The notes under the pieces: model-generated | Database searches by the model: none | What the model saw: only the letters and a program-made list of their open reading frames with translations | What the model was told of the DNA's origin: nothing | Position numbers and translations under genes: made by a program | Assembly (NCBI GenBank): GCA_963693285.1 | Contig: OY848929.1 | Location: 4,280,501-4,344,500 of the forward strand | Length of the DNA: 64,000 nucleotides | Reading direction: 5' to 3' | Source of the DNA: Xestospongia muta | Lineage: Eukaryota > Porifera > Demospongiae > Haplosclerida > Petrosiidae | Shown here: one piece after another, positions 48,132-61,800 of the stretch | Numbering within the stretch: position 1 is the first letter of the stretch | Layout: every line of letters starts with the position of its first letter

Positions 48132-51100
48132 ATGGCTAAGAATCGACCTCTAAAGAAATCTAACAGCAGTACTAACCCAGGTATATTATAAAGATACATT
48201 TAAAAAATTCATCATGAAAATAATACAATTCAAAGCAATTCAGTGAATTGATATTGTACATACTTTGATATTAGTATCTATGGCATTTCTTTTCAGATCG
48301 GGTACGTACTGGTCAGCACATGAGGGACAAGTCAACAATAAAGAGACTCCAGATGTATAAGGCTGGTGGTAAAGTCATTAGGTATAAATTAACTAATTAA
48401 CAAAGCGTCAGTGTAATATATTAATATAGAAATCGTAAGGGGCGTGTAGTTAAACCAGCTCCATTTCAAGCACCTGTTAAATCTGGAGAAGTTGCTCGAG
48501 TACAGCCTAATAGTAAATGGTTTGGTAAGTATCTAATATATTTGTTATATAGTGTATGCTGTTTTCTTATTTTTAGGTAATACTCGTGTCATCACTCAAA
48601 CTGCTTTACAGAAATTTCAAGAAGAGATGGGAAAGATTATAAAAGACCCTTATAAGGTAACAAGGAACGATGAGAGAATTTATTAATAGCAATAAAATTG
48701 CACAATGATTTAATGCTATAAAGACTTGCCCTTTTTACATTTCTCGCTCTCTCTTTTTAGGTAGTGATGAGGCAAACTGGTCTACCAATTTCCCTCTTAA
48801 ATGAAAAAAGCAAAGTATAAAGTGTATTATTTGTCTTGCCTCTATTGTGTCCCACAGAGTGCTCGAGTACATATTCTTGATACAGAAAGTTTTGAGAATA
48901 CATTTGGAACTAAAGCTCAACGTAAGAAACCTCACTTGAAAGTTGGCGATTTACGAGTATGTTATAAAAATTATTTTGAGATTTTGATAAATGTCCTATG
49001 TCTTATTTTGCAGGAAATGTTGGACCAAGTATCTAAACACACAGGTAATAAAACAACCTAAGTAATAAATGAATATGAAGATTAATTTATTGTTACAGAG
49101 CAATATGATGAAGATAAAGACAAGGATTTAGTTACTGATGAACCAGACTACAAGTAGGTCTGATAGTATAGTATATGATAATCTAATGTTCTGGTTCATT
49201 GATTAACTTTACTACAACTATACTATCATAACAATCTTTGAGTATATTGTATTTACTAGACATGAAATGCGCGAGTGTATCTTTAACAAAGGACAGTCAA
49301 AGCGACTGTGGAATGAACTGTACAAAGTAATTGTTATCATATAGACACAGACATTAATGACATTGCCACACATCATAGTAACTAGTGTCTTCCCTAACTC
49401 ATAAATCATTGTTGTGTTGTATCTTTTATGCTTTCTCTTTTTTTTATACAAGTTCTTTATGAATATTTTGACTTTCCCTTTTTCTTTAGGTGGTAGACTC
49501 TTCAGATGTTGTGATACAGGTATATAATGTTCTGTTGATGTCATTATTCTACTGTCATTTTCTACATATCTATAAAGGTACTTGATGCTCGTGATCCACA
49601 AGGTACTCGCTCCAAACATATCGAGCAATATCTTAGTAAAGAAAAGCCACACAAGCATCTCATCTTTCTCCTTAATAAATGTGATCTTGTCCCTCCGTGG
49701 GTCACTGTAAGTTGTAAATGGGTTACTCTCCTTACTTTCTCTGTCTAGACTTATTGGGTAAGAATCCTCTCATCAGAATATCCCACATTAGCTTTCCACG
49801 CTAGTTTAACAAACTCATTTGGTAAAGGAGCTCTCATTAATCTCCTCAGACAATTTGCTAAGGTACCACTGGAACATATAGATAATGTTACTATGGGAAC
49901 TTTTTTCCCTTTCTTAGCTTCACAAGGAAAGGAAACAAATAAGGTAGTTATTATTTTGTTTTTGATCAACTCAATTTATATTATTTATTATTTAATTTAT
50001 ATAGTGTTGGTTTTATTGGTTACCCTAATTAGTTTAATTTTAATCAACTCAATTTATATTACTGTCTCTTTAATAGTGTTGGTTTTATTGGTTACCCTAA
50101 TGTTGGTAAGAGCTCAATTATTAACACACTTCGCTCCAAGAAAGTCTGTAATGTTGCTCCCATTGCCGGAGAGACAAAGGTCAATAGAAACCACATGTAA
50201 TTGTAAATATTATACTAATATATCAGTAGGAAGTCATTATATATTGTAGTACTGCCTTAAGCCTACTATTAACAGTGTCTGCTCAATTTAGTGATTTTTC
50301 CAAGTCACGCTCATTTAGTTTAATTTATTTGTGAAAGAAAAATTTTATTGTAGATAAATTGTAGTGATTATTATAGTACTGAACATGTGATATTTATTTG
50401 AATAGAATTATATAATGTACTGATATTGTCCAGACATGCAGTAATAGTAGTAGTATAAAGTATAATAGTATATATTACATCTAATTGTAATTGACTCCAT
50501 TTCTGATAATAGTGTCTTAATTGAGTCTGAGATATCTCTTGTATTGTTTAATAGGTGTGGCAATATATTACATTAACTAAACGTATCTATCTCATTGATT
50601 GTCCTGGTGTGGTCTATCCTAGTGGTGACACAGACACTGAGATTGTTTTAAAAGGAGTGGTAAGTTATCGTTTAAAGATACTGTAGATCAGGTTTTTATT
50701 TAGGTTCGTGTAGAAAATATTAAGGAACCCTCTGAACATGTTCCAGCCGTTTTAGAACGAGTTAAACCTGAGTATCTTCGTAGAACCTACCAAATACCCT
50801 CTTGGGATGATGCTACTGACTTCTTAGAAAAAGTTGCACAAAAAAGTGGGAAGTTATTAAAGGTTTGTATTGACCTCTGTCATAATCCATTATTAGTGAT
50901 CTTTATAGGGTGGAGAGCCCGATATTAACACTGTATCCAGAATGATACTTAATGACTTCCAGAGAGGCAAAATACCTTACTTTGTTAAACCTCCAATACA
51001 GGTTTGACTCGTATCATTTTGTCATTGTAAATGAACTTCATTTTAGTCTAAAAAGAGTAGCAGTGAAGAAGGAAGTGATAACCAACTATTAAATCTATCT

Positions 51101-53276
51101 TCTCAACCAGATGAAAAAAATGTAGATAGTGTAGATGAGGAATCAGATAAGGAAGACCAACAAGAGGCAAAAAACAATGGAGTTGGTGAAGAGAGAGAGG
51201 AAACCTCAGGAGAGGATGGCAGAGGAACCCTCAGTGAGGAGCAAGAGGAAATGAACATACGTGTAGCTGTTCAAGACGAAGAAGGGGGAGAGAAGATAAA
51301 CAGAGGAAATGATGAAGAGAAAGACAAGGAAGAAATTAGAGAGACTGACAAAGTGGGAGAGGAAGAAGTAAAGATTGGTGATGACTGTGATGGAGAGAGA
51401 AAAGAGATGGACTGGAACGCTGGATGTGTAGAAGGTAGTAGTGATACTAAGAATTGTTTGTCTGAAGGAGAAAGTAATGTTGATGACTCCTTAGAAGCAC
51501 AGATAGATGAGAACAAGACAACTGATCATTTGTCTCAAATTCAATGTGAAGAGCAACAAAGTGAGCCTAATCAATCTCATAATGTGGAAATAGCTTCACT
51601 TTTGTCATTGGCCAAGAGAGCTTATCAAACTAACAATATTACTGTTCCTAGTGGAGAAATCGATGACTTTAATAATCAAAATTCTCCTCTTAACAAAGAG
51701 TTGCTTTCAACTGATTCTCTACCAACTGTTACCAACAATATGACTGATATACCAATACAAGATGTGCCCTCATTCCAATCTCTCCATCCTCCAAATATTA
51801 TTGACCAAACTTCCTATAATAATACTGATGTAAGTCCTAATTCAAACCCAGTATCTGAAGTTCACTCTGCTAAATATGGAATTAAATCATTTCTTGAATC
51901 AATGACAGAGCCAACTACTAACAATCAGAAAGTGTCACAAAAAAAGAAGACAGCCGAGCAAGATCCCCCAATAACAGAAGAAGGTCATAAACCTTCTAAT
52001 GTAGATTCCAAAACTGAGGCAACAATCAGTGCTAGTATTTCCGCGACAACTGTTACTGCTTCTATTAGCTCACCTCAACACTCTGCGGATGTTTTAGACA
52101 AATATGATTTGGGATGTAGTGAGATGATGGAGTCAAATAATGCTACTGCACCTACTTTGTTCCTTTGTGGACAATATCTTAGCCTATCAAGTGATGATAA
52201 TGAAGCATCTTTACATCATTTGGGGAGGAAGAGAAAACGAAATGTGGAATCTGAAGATGAAGAAGGAGATAAGACTAAGGAAAACAAGGTAATATCAGAT
52301 ACTGAAAATGAAATGGTAGTGGTCACTGAAGGACAAGACAATACAAGACAAAATGATCAACATTTTAAGGTCTGCCTGTTTTATAACATTGTTTATGTAA
52401 CTCTTGTTTGCATTCTCTTTTAGACCTTTCAAACTGCTCAGATTAGGTTTTCCAAGTCGACGAAGAAAAGAAGAGAAGATGAGGTGGAGTCTCAGTGCTC
52501 TATCAAGCAGTCTGATGATGTTGTCATTGTTAGTGTCAATGAGCCCAACAGATCTTCCCTACCAACAATGCACCCTATAACAAATACATGTAAGAACATT
52601 GATTTATCGACTGACTCAGCACTAAGTATAAATTTCTTTTTGTTCTATTTTGTCTCCAGCTGGTAGAAAATGTTCTGATAGAAAGTCTGGACATCTCACT
52701 ATGCCCTCTTTAGAGGGGGTTCCCAAGAAATCAACCTTGCACCAGGAGACTGTATCATTAAATGAAAGACATTTGTCATCATCTACTGGCAATATTGTGT
52801 TTGCTAACAAACAATATGTTGAAGTTATTGATCTCTCTCATCCTAAAAAGATAATTTGTTCTGATCATGATGAAAAGTCCAAAGGAAATGAAAAACTCAG
52901 AGGAACACCAGTTATGGTGATAACAGAGGAAGAACCACAAAGAAAATCAACTAATAAGAAATTACCCAAAATTACAAAAAAAGGTATCTGCAACGTTTGT
53001 CCAATAACATGTATACATAATATGATATTTGTTAGTTTTAGTAGAGAAATTAAAAAAGAAGAGGAAAAGATTAGAAAGACAAGCTGATAGTGATGATAAT
53101 GATGATGAAATGATTGTTAAAGAAGTCAGTGTCATTATTACTGTATTGTCATTGGTATTACTTTCTTTTAGAAGTCATCCAGCAGGAGAGGAAAACCAAG
53201 AGAAAAAGCTGGTGTTCATTTTTATAGCCAAATTGATGTAAAAAACAGGAGATGCAGAAAGAAGACTTCAACATAA
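48132..53276 (+). CDS. GNL2: Nucleolar GTP-binding protein 2 (Nog2/NGP1) with a very long acidic tail
   Basis: Circularly permuted nucleolar GTPase needed for late 60S ribosome assembly and export. Starting [11 protein letters not shown], it follows human GNL2 closely: [105 protein letters not shown] (G4), [18 protein letters not shown] (G5), [20 protein letters not shown] (G1), [18 protein letters not shown] (G2) and [13 protein letters not shown] (G3). After [13 protein letters not shown] comes an acidic, Ser/Asn-rich region of roughly 650 residues (51050-53080), several times the length in human. The protein then ends with the conserved [14 protein letters not shown] and basic tail (53276). 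The G4-G5-G1-G2-G3 order confirms the permuted GTPase. One intron contains a decoy copy of the G1 exon start. Confidence 0.96.
49963..50102 (+). repeat. Tandem duplication creating a decoy 3' splice site before the GNL2 G1 exon
   Basis: Copy A (about 49963-50029) and copy B (about 50042-50102) share atcaactcaatttatatta and tagtgttggttttattggt followed by taccctaat. Copy B is the true acceptor and exon start ([13 protein letters not shown]). Copy A keeps the AG and the same first codons but runs into TAG right after the duplicated part, so using it would truncate the GTPase. Confidence 0.85.
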
Positions 53277-54078
53277 TCCATTGTTCTTTTTACATGAACA
53301 ATATGACATATGTTCTATAATATTAAATGTTTCGTATATGATTGTTGGAATAACTTTCATGATGGTGTTTCTTTGGTTAGTGATAAAGTACATATCAACT
53401 TGTACATTGTAAGTATATCATTACAAAATGTACATTTGAGTGACTTTTTCTCAAGTCTGTTGCTCTGGACTCCCAGTTAGAGAGTTTTACCTAGCAACTA
53501 TAACTATAACATATGAATATTTTAAGGAACTTTATAGTAATACAGTTGCTACTATCATAACACCACGCACATACTAAGAAATGTAATACTGTAAAATAAC
53601 ATCCTATTCAGCAATGCCTACCATGTACAAATGGCTATAACACTGAGTGAGCAATACAGTGGAATTGATAAGCATTATGAATTGAAGACTCTAATAGATG
53701 GTCTTTAAAAATAATTAACATTTATAAATTCTATATCTACACAATGTAACAATGAGATTTTAAAGAACTATTGCATTGCATTGCTCTACAATTCCATAAA
53801 TCATTTTTCAATGCTTCAATCAATGTGATAACATAGATGTGCTATATAACAAGGTTATGAAATTTAACAGTTTTTTTAACAAAAGTGTTCACATCATTGT
53901 TACTTTGTAGTTATAGTGTCAAAGCATATTAATTTGTAACTGATCATTACCCATCACACCACTACCTCCTCAAACTAACTTAGTTAAGGTATAGCGCTAT
54001 ATATACATATACCAAGATTGTACTAAATAACATCCTATTCAGCAATACCTATCTATTTTTTTTGCTTGCTGTATTACA
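53277..54078. other. Spacer upstream of the fibrinogen-like gene, with a duplicated 28-bp phrase
   Basis: AT-rich with no gene visible. The phrase aaataacatcctattcagca followed by atgcctac or atacctat occurs at about 53594-53621 and 54024-54052. The second copy ends 27 bp before the start codon of the next gene, so the pair may be promoter duplication debris. Confidence 0.5.
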
Positions 54079-55134
54079 ATGTATTCTCTCTGGTTATTTA
54101 TCTTTCTTGTTCTCCTAATAACCTGTTCTGTTGAAGGATCCTCTTATTGTGTGACTGACTGTGATAGTAATGGTCAGAGACTGTTTACTAGGTATGAAGA
54201 GTTATGTTGTTCTCCCTCAAACAAAGGAGATATAATTCCCATTATTAAAGATGATGGTCGTACAGGCTATGTTGTATGTCCAGATACTATACCCAAATGG
54301 TGTCATATAGCTCGTAATGTCAGTTCATGCTACAGTATACTACAGTCAAATCCTACTGCTCTCTCAGGTTATTATAATATAACATTATCTAATGGTAGTC
54401 AGGTTGAAGTGTACTGTGATATGGAAGGTAGTCACTGTGATGAAGAAGGAGGCTGGACAAGAATAACATTTGTTAACATGAGTGAACCTGGTTCATCTTG
54501 TCCACCTGGACTAGTACAATATGATAACATCATTAATACTAGCTTGTGTTGGATTGCTAATAGAACAGATTTCTGGGGTTGCAACTCTACTTTCTTCTCT
54601 GTTTATAATCTTAACTATACTAAGGTGTGTGGTCAAGTGAGAGGACACCAGTATGGATTTCCTGCTGCTTTTTATTGTTACTTTTATAATTATAGCCGAT
54701 GTGAACCTGAAATAAAGACATTTGGAGTAACTCTTACCTATAGTAATAATCCTCATAAACATATTTGGACATATGCTGGAGGATGGCACGAACAAGGAAC
54801 AGACACACTTGATTGTCCCTGTAATAATGGCAGTCTATACACAAACTATACTATACCATTTGTTGGTAATGAATACTACTGTGAATCAGGAAGTAGTGAT
54901 TATAATGATATCTTATATTTCAATGATCTATATCTTAATGATCCCCTCTGGGATGGTGAGGACTGTCCTGGACGTGAGGCTACCTGTTGTACCTCTCCTA
55001 AGATGCCATGGTTTGTCAAGACACTAAATGAGACAGTTAATGATGATATAGAGTTGAGTGTGTGTGGCTACAATTTTGACCAGTATTCCATTCATGGGAC
55101 TAGTCTTGACCTTGTTGAACTGTACATCAAATAA
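54079..55134 (+). CDS. Secreted fibrinogen-like (FReD-type) Cys-rich protein
   Basis: A single-exon 351-aa protein with signal peptide (YSLWLFIFLVLLITCSVEG). Residues about 88-160 resemble the start of a fibrinogen-related or related lectin-like domain: SCYSILQSNPTALSGYYNIT, then VEVYCDMEGSHCDEEGGWTR. Conserved downstream blocks are GLVQYDN, TKVCGQVRGHQYG, HIWTYAGGWHEQG, CPC, YYCESG, LYLNDPLWDGEDC and TCCTSPKMPWFVK. Many Cys and over ten N-glycosylation sequons indicate an extracellular glycoprotein. I recall similar proteins as an expanded family in sponges and anthozoans; a pattern-recognition or adhesion role is inferred, not shown. A decayed partial copy follows at 55469. The tail lacks a GPI or membrane signal. 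Confidence 0.6.
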   Translation: MYSLWLFIFLVLLITCSVEGSSYCVTDCDSNGQRLFTRYEELCCSPSNKGDIIPIIKDDGRTGYVVCPDTIPKWCHIARNVSSCYSILQSNPTALSGYYNITLSNGSQVEVYCDMEGSHCDEEGGWTRITFVNMSEPGSSCPPGLVQYDNIINTSLCWIANRTDFWGCNSTFFSVYNLNYTKVCGQVRGHQYGFPAAFYCYFYNYSRCEPEIKTFGVTLTYSNNPHKHIWTYAGGWHEQGTDTLDCPCNNGSLYTNYTIPFVGNEYYCESGSSDYNDILYFNDLYLNDPLWDGEDCPGREATCCTSPKMPWFVKTLNETVNDDIELSVCGYNFDQYSIHGTSLDLVELYIK

Positions 55135-55867
55135 TGGAAGGTCATGCAATTTATGATACTATATTTTTATATTACCTTTTGCTTTCTTGGTTTACTTTAA
55201 TATAATTATTAACACAATAATTCAAATATAAAACATACTACTATTTCAAACATTCAGTTTAGATATAAACACGTTATTGTGATGGTAAAAAAATTGTTTA
55301 TATTTATATGTTGTCATGACTTCTGATAGTACAAAAAATAATTTTTGTTTTACTTCTTAACAATAACAATGGCCAATATATTGTTATATCACAATAGTTT
55401 TAAAAAGTTTATGATGTAACAAACTATTACCTTGAGTGCAATTCTAGTTTTATACACGAATTAAAGTATTTGTTGATAATGATTACTACTGTAAATCAGG
55501 AACCTTATATCTCAATGGAATGGTGAGGACTGTCTTCGACACAAAGCTACCTGCTGTTCTTCTATAAGATACCATGGTTTATATTATAATTGTTATCACT
55601 GTACATGTTCCATTTTCAAAATATTCTGTGGCTATCTACTGGCAATTTATTTAATGTATACTGTACTCCAGACCCTAAATCTTGGAATCTAACTACATTA
55701 ATTTCACATTAAAAAGTATGGCATTTGTGACATAATATTACTATCTCGTATGCTCTGTATGTCGATTGATGACGTTTCGTGATGCAATGTAGTTATTTTA
55801 TTAACCCTTCAGTGACTACAACCTCCTTGGAAACAACACAATTAGTGGGTGTCGATCTAGATTGGTC
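55135..55867. other. Spacer between the fibrinogen-like gene and CEP290
   Basis: Apart from the pseudogene fragment at 55469-55580 this is AT-rich sequence with no exon that I can support. The last 130 bp before the CEP290 start (55868) must contain its promoter; tgacgtttcgtgatg near 55769 is mildly CRE-like. Confidence 0.4.
55469..55580 (+). pseudogene. Decayed partial copy of the fibrinogen-like gene
   Basis: About 110 bp align to the 54857-55015 part of the preceding gene (the YYCESG to PWFV region). Shared stretches are tttgttgataatga(t)tactactgt, ggaatggtgaggactgtc, gctacctgctgt and accatggttta. Internal deletions remove the segment between ESG and the WDGEDC block, and the frame is broken. 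The first two thirds of the gene are absent. Confidence 0.65.
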
Positions 55868-58826
55868 ATGTCTACAGTAGGATGGGAGAGACTAGTGACT
55901 ATTTCTGATGCTGAATTACGAGGTTCTAGTGAAGATACAGTTGATGAATTATATGCTTTTCTCCTGACTAACAAACTCCAGCCCACTTCAGAACTGGTCC
56001 AACAATCTGGACACCTAGTCAAGTTGATATCAACTATACAAACTGTTTTGAGGGTAGGTTTGATCAAATTATTAAGTTTATATAATAGGTTATACACTAA
56101 GGAATTGTATGTACTAGAGAACTTGAGATTGTTAGTGAATCTTCTGGTACTTGTGGTAAGCCTTCTTCTCTAAAATGTTAATATAGAAATATAGTTAGAG
56201 GGCTAATCTTATATTTACCATTGTAAGATACAGATTTATTGATGTTGTGTGTTTGTATAATCATACTTATGTTCTTGTATAGCTAAAAGATGCAGAGTTT
56301 CAAGAGATATTGACAGCTTATGAACAGAAGGAGAGACAGGGTTTAGGTGATAAACCGTTGACTGAAGAGAATGCTCAACTCAAGCGTCATATTTATGAGC
56401 AAGAAATGAAGATTGGTGAATTAGAAGTAAATCATACACAAATTATAGAAATGATATCGCAATTATTATCAGCAAATACTGTATGTAAAGTATTATATTA
56501 AACAGACATTTTGTTATCATGCAGTATAGACATATTAATCCATACTAGTATAGAAGATCATAAACACAAACCAGACCCTTCTTATCTGGAAGCCGTAATT
56601 AAAGACTAATAAAGAGCATAGAACATAGATTATTTCTATTGATATGTCACACTCTGTTATTTTAGGATCAAGCTCGTCCTGGATTGGGAGGAGGTGGGGG
56701 TGGAAGAGAACTAACTTTATTAAGACAAGAAGTGGATGAATTAAGAATGGAGCTAGGAGAGGCTAGACGAAGACTGGACTCAGAGAAAATGGAGACAGAA
56801 AAAGTGAGTTCAGATCAGAAAAACACCAATTTTCTATAAATTGTGCATCATAATTCAACTATGATATATGTAATTTAGGAAAGTTTTATTACCAAAGATG
56901 CATCATGTCTGCAATATCATGATAAGTATCACATTAATTGTACTTACCAAAGCAGTATTTTTTGTTACATTATACCTTATAATGTGTTTGCATTATCTTT
57001 ATTTTTAGTTAAAACGAGAGCTATCATCTGAACATCAACAATCTGAAAGCCTCCGGATTGAGATTGGCCACAAGAGAGAAGAGGTTGAAACATATCGTAA
57101 TAAGCTTGGAAAACAGCAGGAGAGTGGAAGGCGTGGCAGTGGGATGGGTTTAGTTGAAGAAGAGCTGAGAGAAAGGTTACGAGTACAGGAGAGAGAAATG
57201 GCTGAACAACTTGACAAAATGGAGGTAGAGAATGAAGACACACCCATAGTACTGTCTTCATTTGATGTTTTATTATTTAGGAATTACTTAGAGAGAGACA
57301 AAAACTTGAAGATCAAGTCATTCAAATCACTGAACACCTGGGACATGTTGAAGAAGAGAAAAGTGCTGTCAACACTGAGATACAAAGACATCAGGTAACA
57401 CATAACATCAGTACATGTACTTGTATAATATGTGATTATATGTACTTTATATGTAGTAATAACCATCTTCTAAGACATGTACACTAAAATGCAATAGCAA
57501 AGACAAATACGATATGCTGTTTCTGACTGTTAACTGCCCTATCAATTTTCTTCTCTCATTAGGAGGCATTATCTGAAGCTGATCATACTAACAATGAACT
57601 AAAGAGAGCTCTACAGAGGATAGAGTCACAAGTGGCTCACCTTCAAGACCAAGTGAGTCAGCAAACTGATGCTAATCAACAACTTTGTGATAGGATGAAA
57701 GAAGAAACAGACAAACTAAAGGTATAATTAATATAATAATACACATTTTAATAATAATATTAGTGGTGTAGTTATTATGAGAATTTTCTTATCTTAATTT
57801 TAGTCTCAGTTAATATCTCGTACTGAAGAACTAACACAGTCACAGGGGAAAATTACTCAGCTTGAAACTCAGCTTAAACTGTTAGAGAGAGACACAAAAA
57901 AGAGCTCAGTCATACAACTGTCCAAGGTATAATATAGCACTAGTTATATAGTGGAACCCTCTCTTAAGTGGACACTGTTAAATTCAACTTACTTGTATTG
58001 ATGTGAAAATCTATATTAGATATTATCTGATGTCCTTATTATTGGGAGGTCACTGCAGTTCCCATTAATTTGTAATCATTTATAGCAATTAGCTGAAAAA
58101 GAGACAGAGCTCGAGCAGTTAAAAGAAGACCTCACTCAAGCATCTACTGATATACAATCTCTCTCTAAACAACTCCAAGAAGCTAACAAGTAGGTTTTGG
58201 TTCAGTAGACTTATAAATGTCATAACATTTATTTTGGCCTAAACTTAAATTTTAAAAGGATATTTATTGTAAATTGTAAGTTACAAGTGCATGTCTGTAG
58301 TTTCTACACTATATAAAAAGTCATCTGATGATATCAAAAGGTACATGATATAAATCCTATTGCATTGTTTTAGTGAGAGATTCAGTCACTTTAGTAATTC
58401 TTACCATACAATTTTACAAAATGATATTATTTCAAGTCTTATATTAGACGTGCAGATCCCAATCAAGTTAATCCAGTTCTTTATCAAGAGATCAGTGACC
58501 TTAAAGCAAAATATCAAGAACTGGAGAGACTAATAGACATTGAACAACAAAGAAGACATCAGGTAATTTCACTGTCATGTATTTCAATATATTTATGATA
58601 TCTGCAAAATAACTATCTTCTACTTTTAGTCTGAAGAGGAGAAAGAAGAATGTGATCGTCAGTTGGTGGAAATGAGAGGAAGAGTAGAACAGTATGAAAG
58701 AGGTCATGTTGGCTTGAGAGAAGCTATTGCTGAGATTAAATCAAAGAAAGAAGAGTTAGCTCATAGAGATAGGTATGTTGTACTTCATGATGACAATCTG
58801 TATGTCTGTTTCCAACTGTATCTAAA

Positions 58827-58872
<46 letters not shown>

Positions 58873-61800
58873 AGTGAGGTAGCTAATTTAATTCAACAAG
58901 TCAATAAACTACAAGGTCAAGTGGACATACTGTATGAAATAAATGAAGCTCTCAGACTAAGACTAGGAATGGGTCCAGATGATCATCCTGATCTTTCAGA
59001 AGTAAGGATACATTTCTAGTACATACAATAGTATTCATATATTTCTAGTAATATGTGTACATGTGTGGCTTTTATTTAGGTACGTGAACGACATGAAGCT
59101 GAACTTACTCAACTGAGGGAGCATAATCAGTCTCTTTCTCAAGAGGTAGAAAGATTAGAAGAAGAGAAACTTACACTAAGAAAGAAGTTTATTGATCAAG
59201 CTATCACTTCAAGGTTAGTAGTATTGAACTACAAAAAGTTTTCTGTATAAGCACTTGACACTGGTAATATTCAGATTGTTTTACTTAGATCTAAAGAAGC
59301 TACTGATTCAGGAACAAAATCTCCCAATCATACTGCTACTCTTGCTGACTTGAGAGGACAAATTTCTCAGCTTCATTCTTCTCTAGCTACTGAGAGACAA
59401 AGAAAGGAAGCATGTCAGAAGGAGATAGCTCGTTTGAGTAAAGAAGTGATCACATCAAGTGAGAAACATAAACCAGTTTTTAAAACTGGACAAACTAGTC
59501 AAATTGGTTCTATGGTTAAACTTGACAAGACTGGACAATTCATTGAAGAAACAGATTGGAGTGCAGAATTTACACTAAACTCTAAAGCAGAAAATGCTGA
59601 GCTTCGCCAGAAACTGGTAGAATTGAATGAACAACATCGTACTTTATTGAACACACTTAAACAAAAAGATAATGAACTTATTGCATTGAGAAATATACTT
59701 AGACAACCTTCTCTCAGATCTGGTACTGGATCAGCTGTTTCTACTCCTTATCATACTCCCATACATGGAATACCTCTATCAACTCCTGCACATATTAGTG
59801 GAGGTCAGTTCACTTAGTTTTCTTCAGTTCTGTACCAATATCCATTGTAATGTTACTATAATTACTTGTTCTTTAGATATTTTATCCTCAGAAACTACTA
59901 ATGAACACTTGTTGTTGGTGTTAAGAGAACTACAAGAGAGAGAACAAACTCTCAAAGATTGTCAGGAGCAGCTAGAGCAATACAGGCGGAAATTTGCTGT
60001 CATTATCCATCAACAGGTTGTATTAATTTGAAAATAAATTGTAAACAGTATGTCAATGTGTGTACTATATCTATAGGGTATTTTGTACAAAGAATACCAG
60101 GAGGCAAAGTCTTACTGGGAAGAGGAAAGAGAAAAGTTGGAGAGAGAAAAGGAAGAAATGGTTGTACTGCAACAGCAGCACCAAATCAAGCTGGAGGAAT
60201 TACAAGTACACACTTACAATGTAATGAACTACAACCTTGTGTTATGCTCTATAGTCTCTTCAAGAATCCCTATGTAATGATCCAGACACTTTCAAGCAAA
60301 AATTAGGCAATCTCTCACGTACTATTACTAAAGTACGTGTCAACGAGAGATCGCTATCACGACGTAATACTATTCTCCAATCCAATGAGGCTAGACTACG
60401 TAAAGTAAGTTTTTGGCTAGTTGTCTAATTATTATCTAATAATATAGGAGGTGACTCAATTGAAACAAGACATATCAGAAATGGAGACTAGCGTTACACA
60501 ACAGTTGACTTACTTAAGACGATACAAGGTACTACGGATCAGAAATGTACCATGTATCAGTACATGTGATCATACTAAGGGATTATGAGCAACTATTATA
60601 TTATTGGTTAATATTATGTGTGTCATATATTTCCTACAGGATGGTGCATCTTATAAGCTATCCAGTCTACAGCAGCAGTTGTCTGATAGCATACCTCGGT
60701 CTCAATTGGATGAGGCCAACAAACAGTACACCGAGTTAGCTAGTAAATGTCATGGACTGTTCCAACAACAAGTTACCAGTGACAATGAAAATGTGGAAGA
60801 GAAAGTGAGATTGTTGAGTGAAAAGTTGATTGAGTCTCAAGCCATTGAGAAAGAGCTAAGAATGAAGATTGCTGGTAAGGAGGATGAACACATAACATCA
60901 TCGCTATACGCGTAGATTATAGTACAATTTATATTGTTTGTAATAAAATATACACTTTATATTGAAAGTTCTAGTGATGTTGTGTTTTCTCTTGTAGACA
61001 CCATTGATCCTTCAGTTCAATCTCAATTAGAGAGTCAAGTTGTTTCTTTGGAAAGACTACTGGGAAGGTTACGCCAGGAGAACTCACAATTACGAGAGAA
61101 ACTTGAAGTGACTCAGGAACAAATGGTCATGAGTCAACAACGGAAAGAAATCAAAGAGAAAGAGATGGAGAATTTAAGGAAACAAATATTGGAATTGTCA
61201 TCTCAAAGTGATCAAAAAACTCTTGTGGGACAGTTACAACAGCAGATATTAGCTCTTCAGGTATAATAGTAGCAGTAGTAATAGTATGGAATTATTTAAA
61301 ATATAACTTCTGTTCTAATAGTTAAGTGAACATCAGGCACTAAGTCAATTACAGTCAGTCAAATCTAAAGTCTTATCACTTGAGGTACAGTTACTTCAAA
61401 TGACACAACAAAGTGGAGAGAGGGAAGAAGAAGCTACAAGACTCAGAGCTCAATACATTGATAGAGTTCAGAAATTGAATAAAGTTTTACAAGTAAGATT
61501 ACTTACAAGACAGCAATGTGTTAAGCATCATTACATCTTCACAAGTTAACAGGATGTATAGTACATTGCAAATAGTAATATATAGTGGCATTTTATTGAT
61601 ATCATTTCACTGATACCCTATCTCTTTGATTTAACACAGACATTACATAGAAGATATATAGGAGCCACCTTACTGCCTGATCAAGTCAAGTTCTCCCTCT
61701 TACTATCTCAGGCAAAGACAAACAAAGAACTGACACAGAGAAAGTTAGAGGAAACTGAGATTGAAAAAGAAAGAGCAGAAGAGAAAGTTAAAGAACTTGA

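Noticed and set aside
50003..50033. A second P-loop exon in GNL2
   Set aside because: It is a partial duplicate that ends in a stop codon; the real exon starts at 50075.
59959..60306. Alternative-frame 115-codon stretch in CEP290
   Set aside because: It runs through an intron and the coding exon in the wrong frame; the CEP290 frame (LYKEYQEAKSYW) is conserved.
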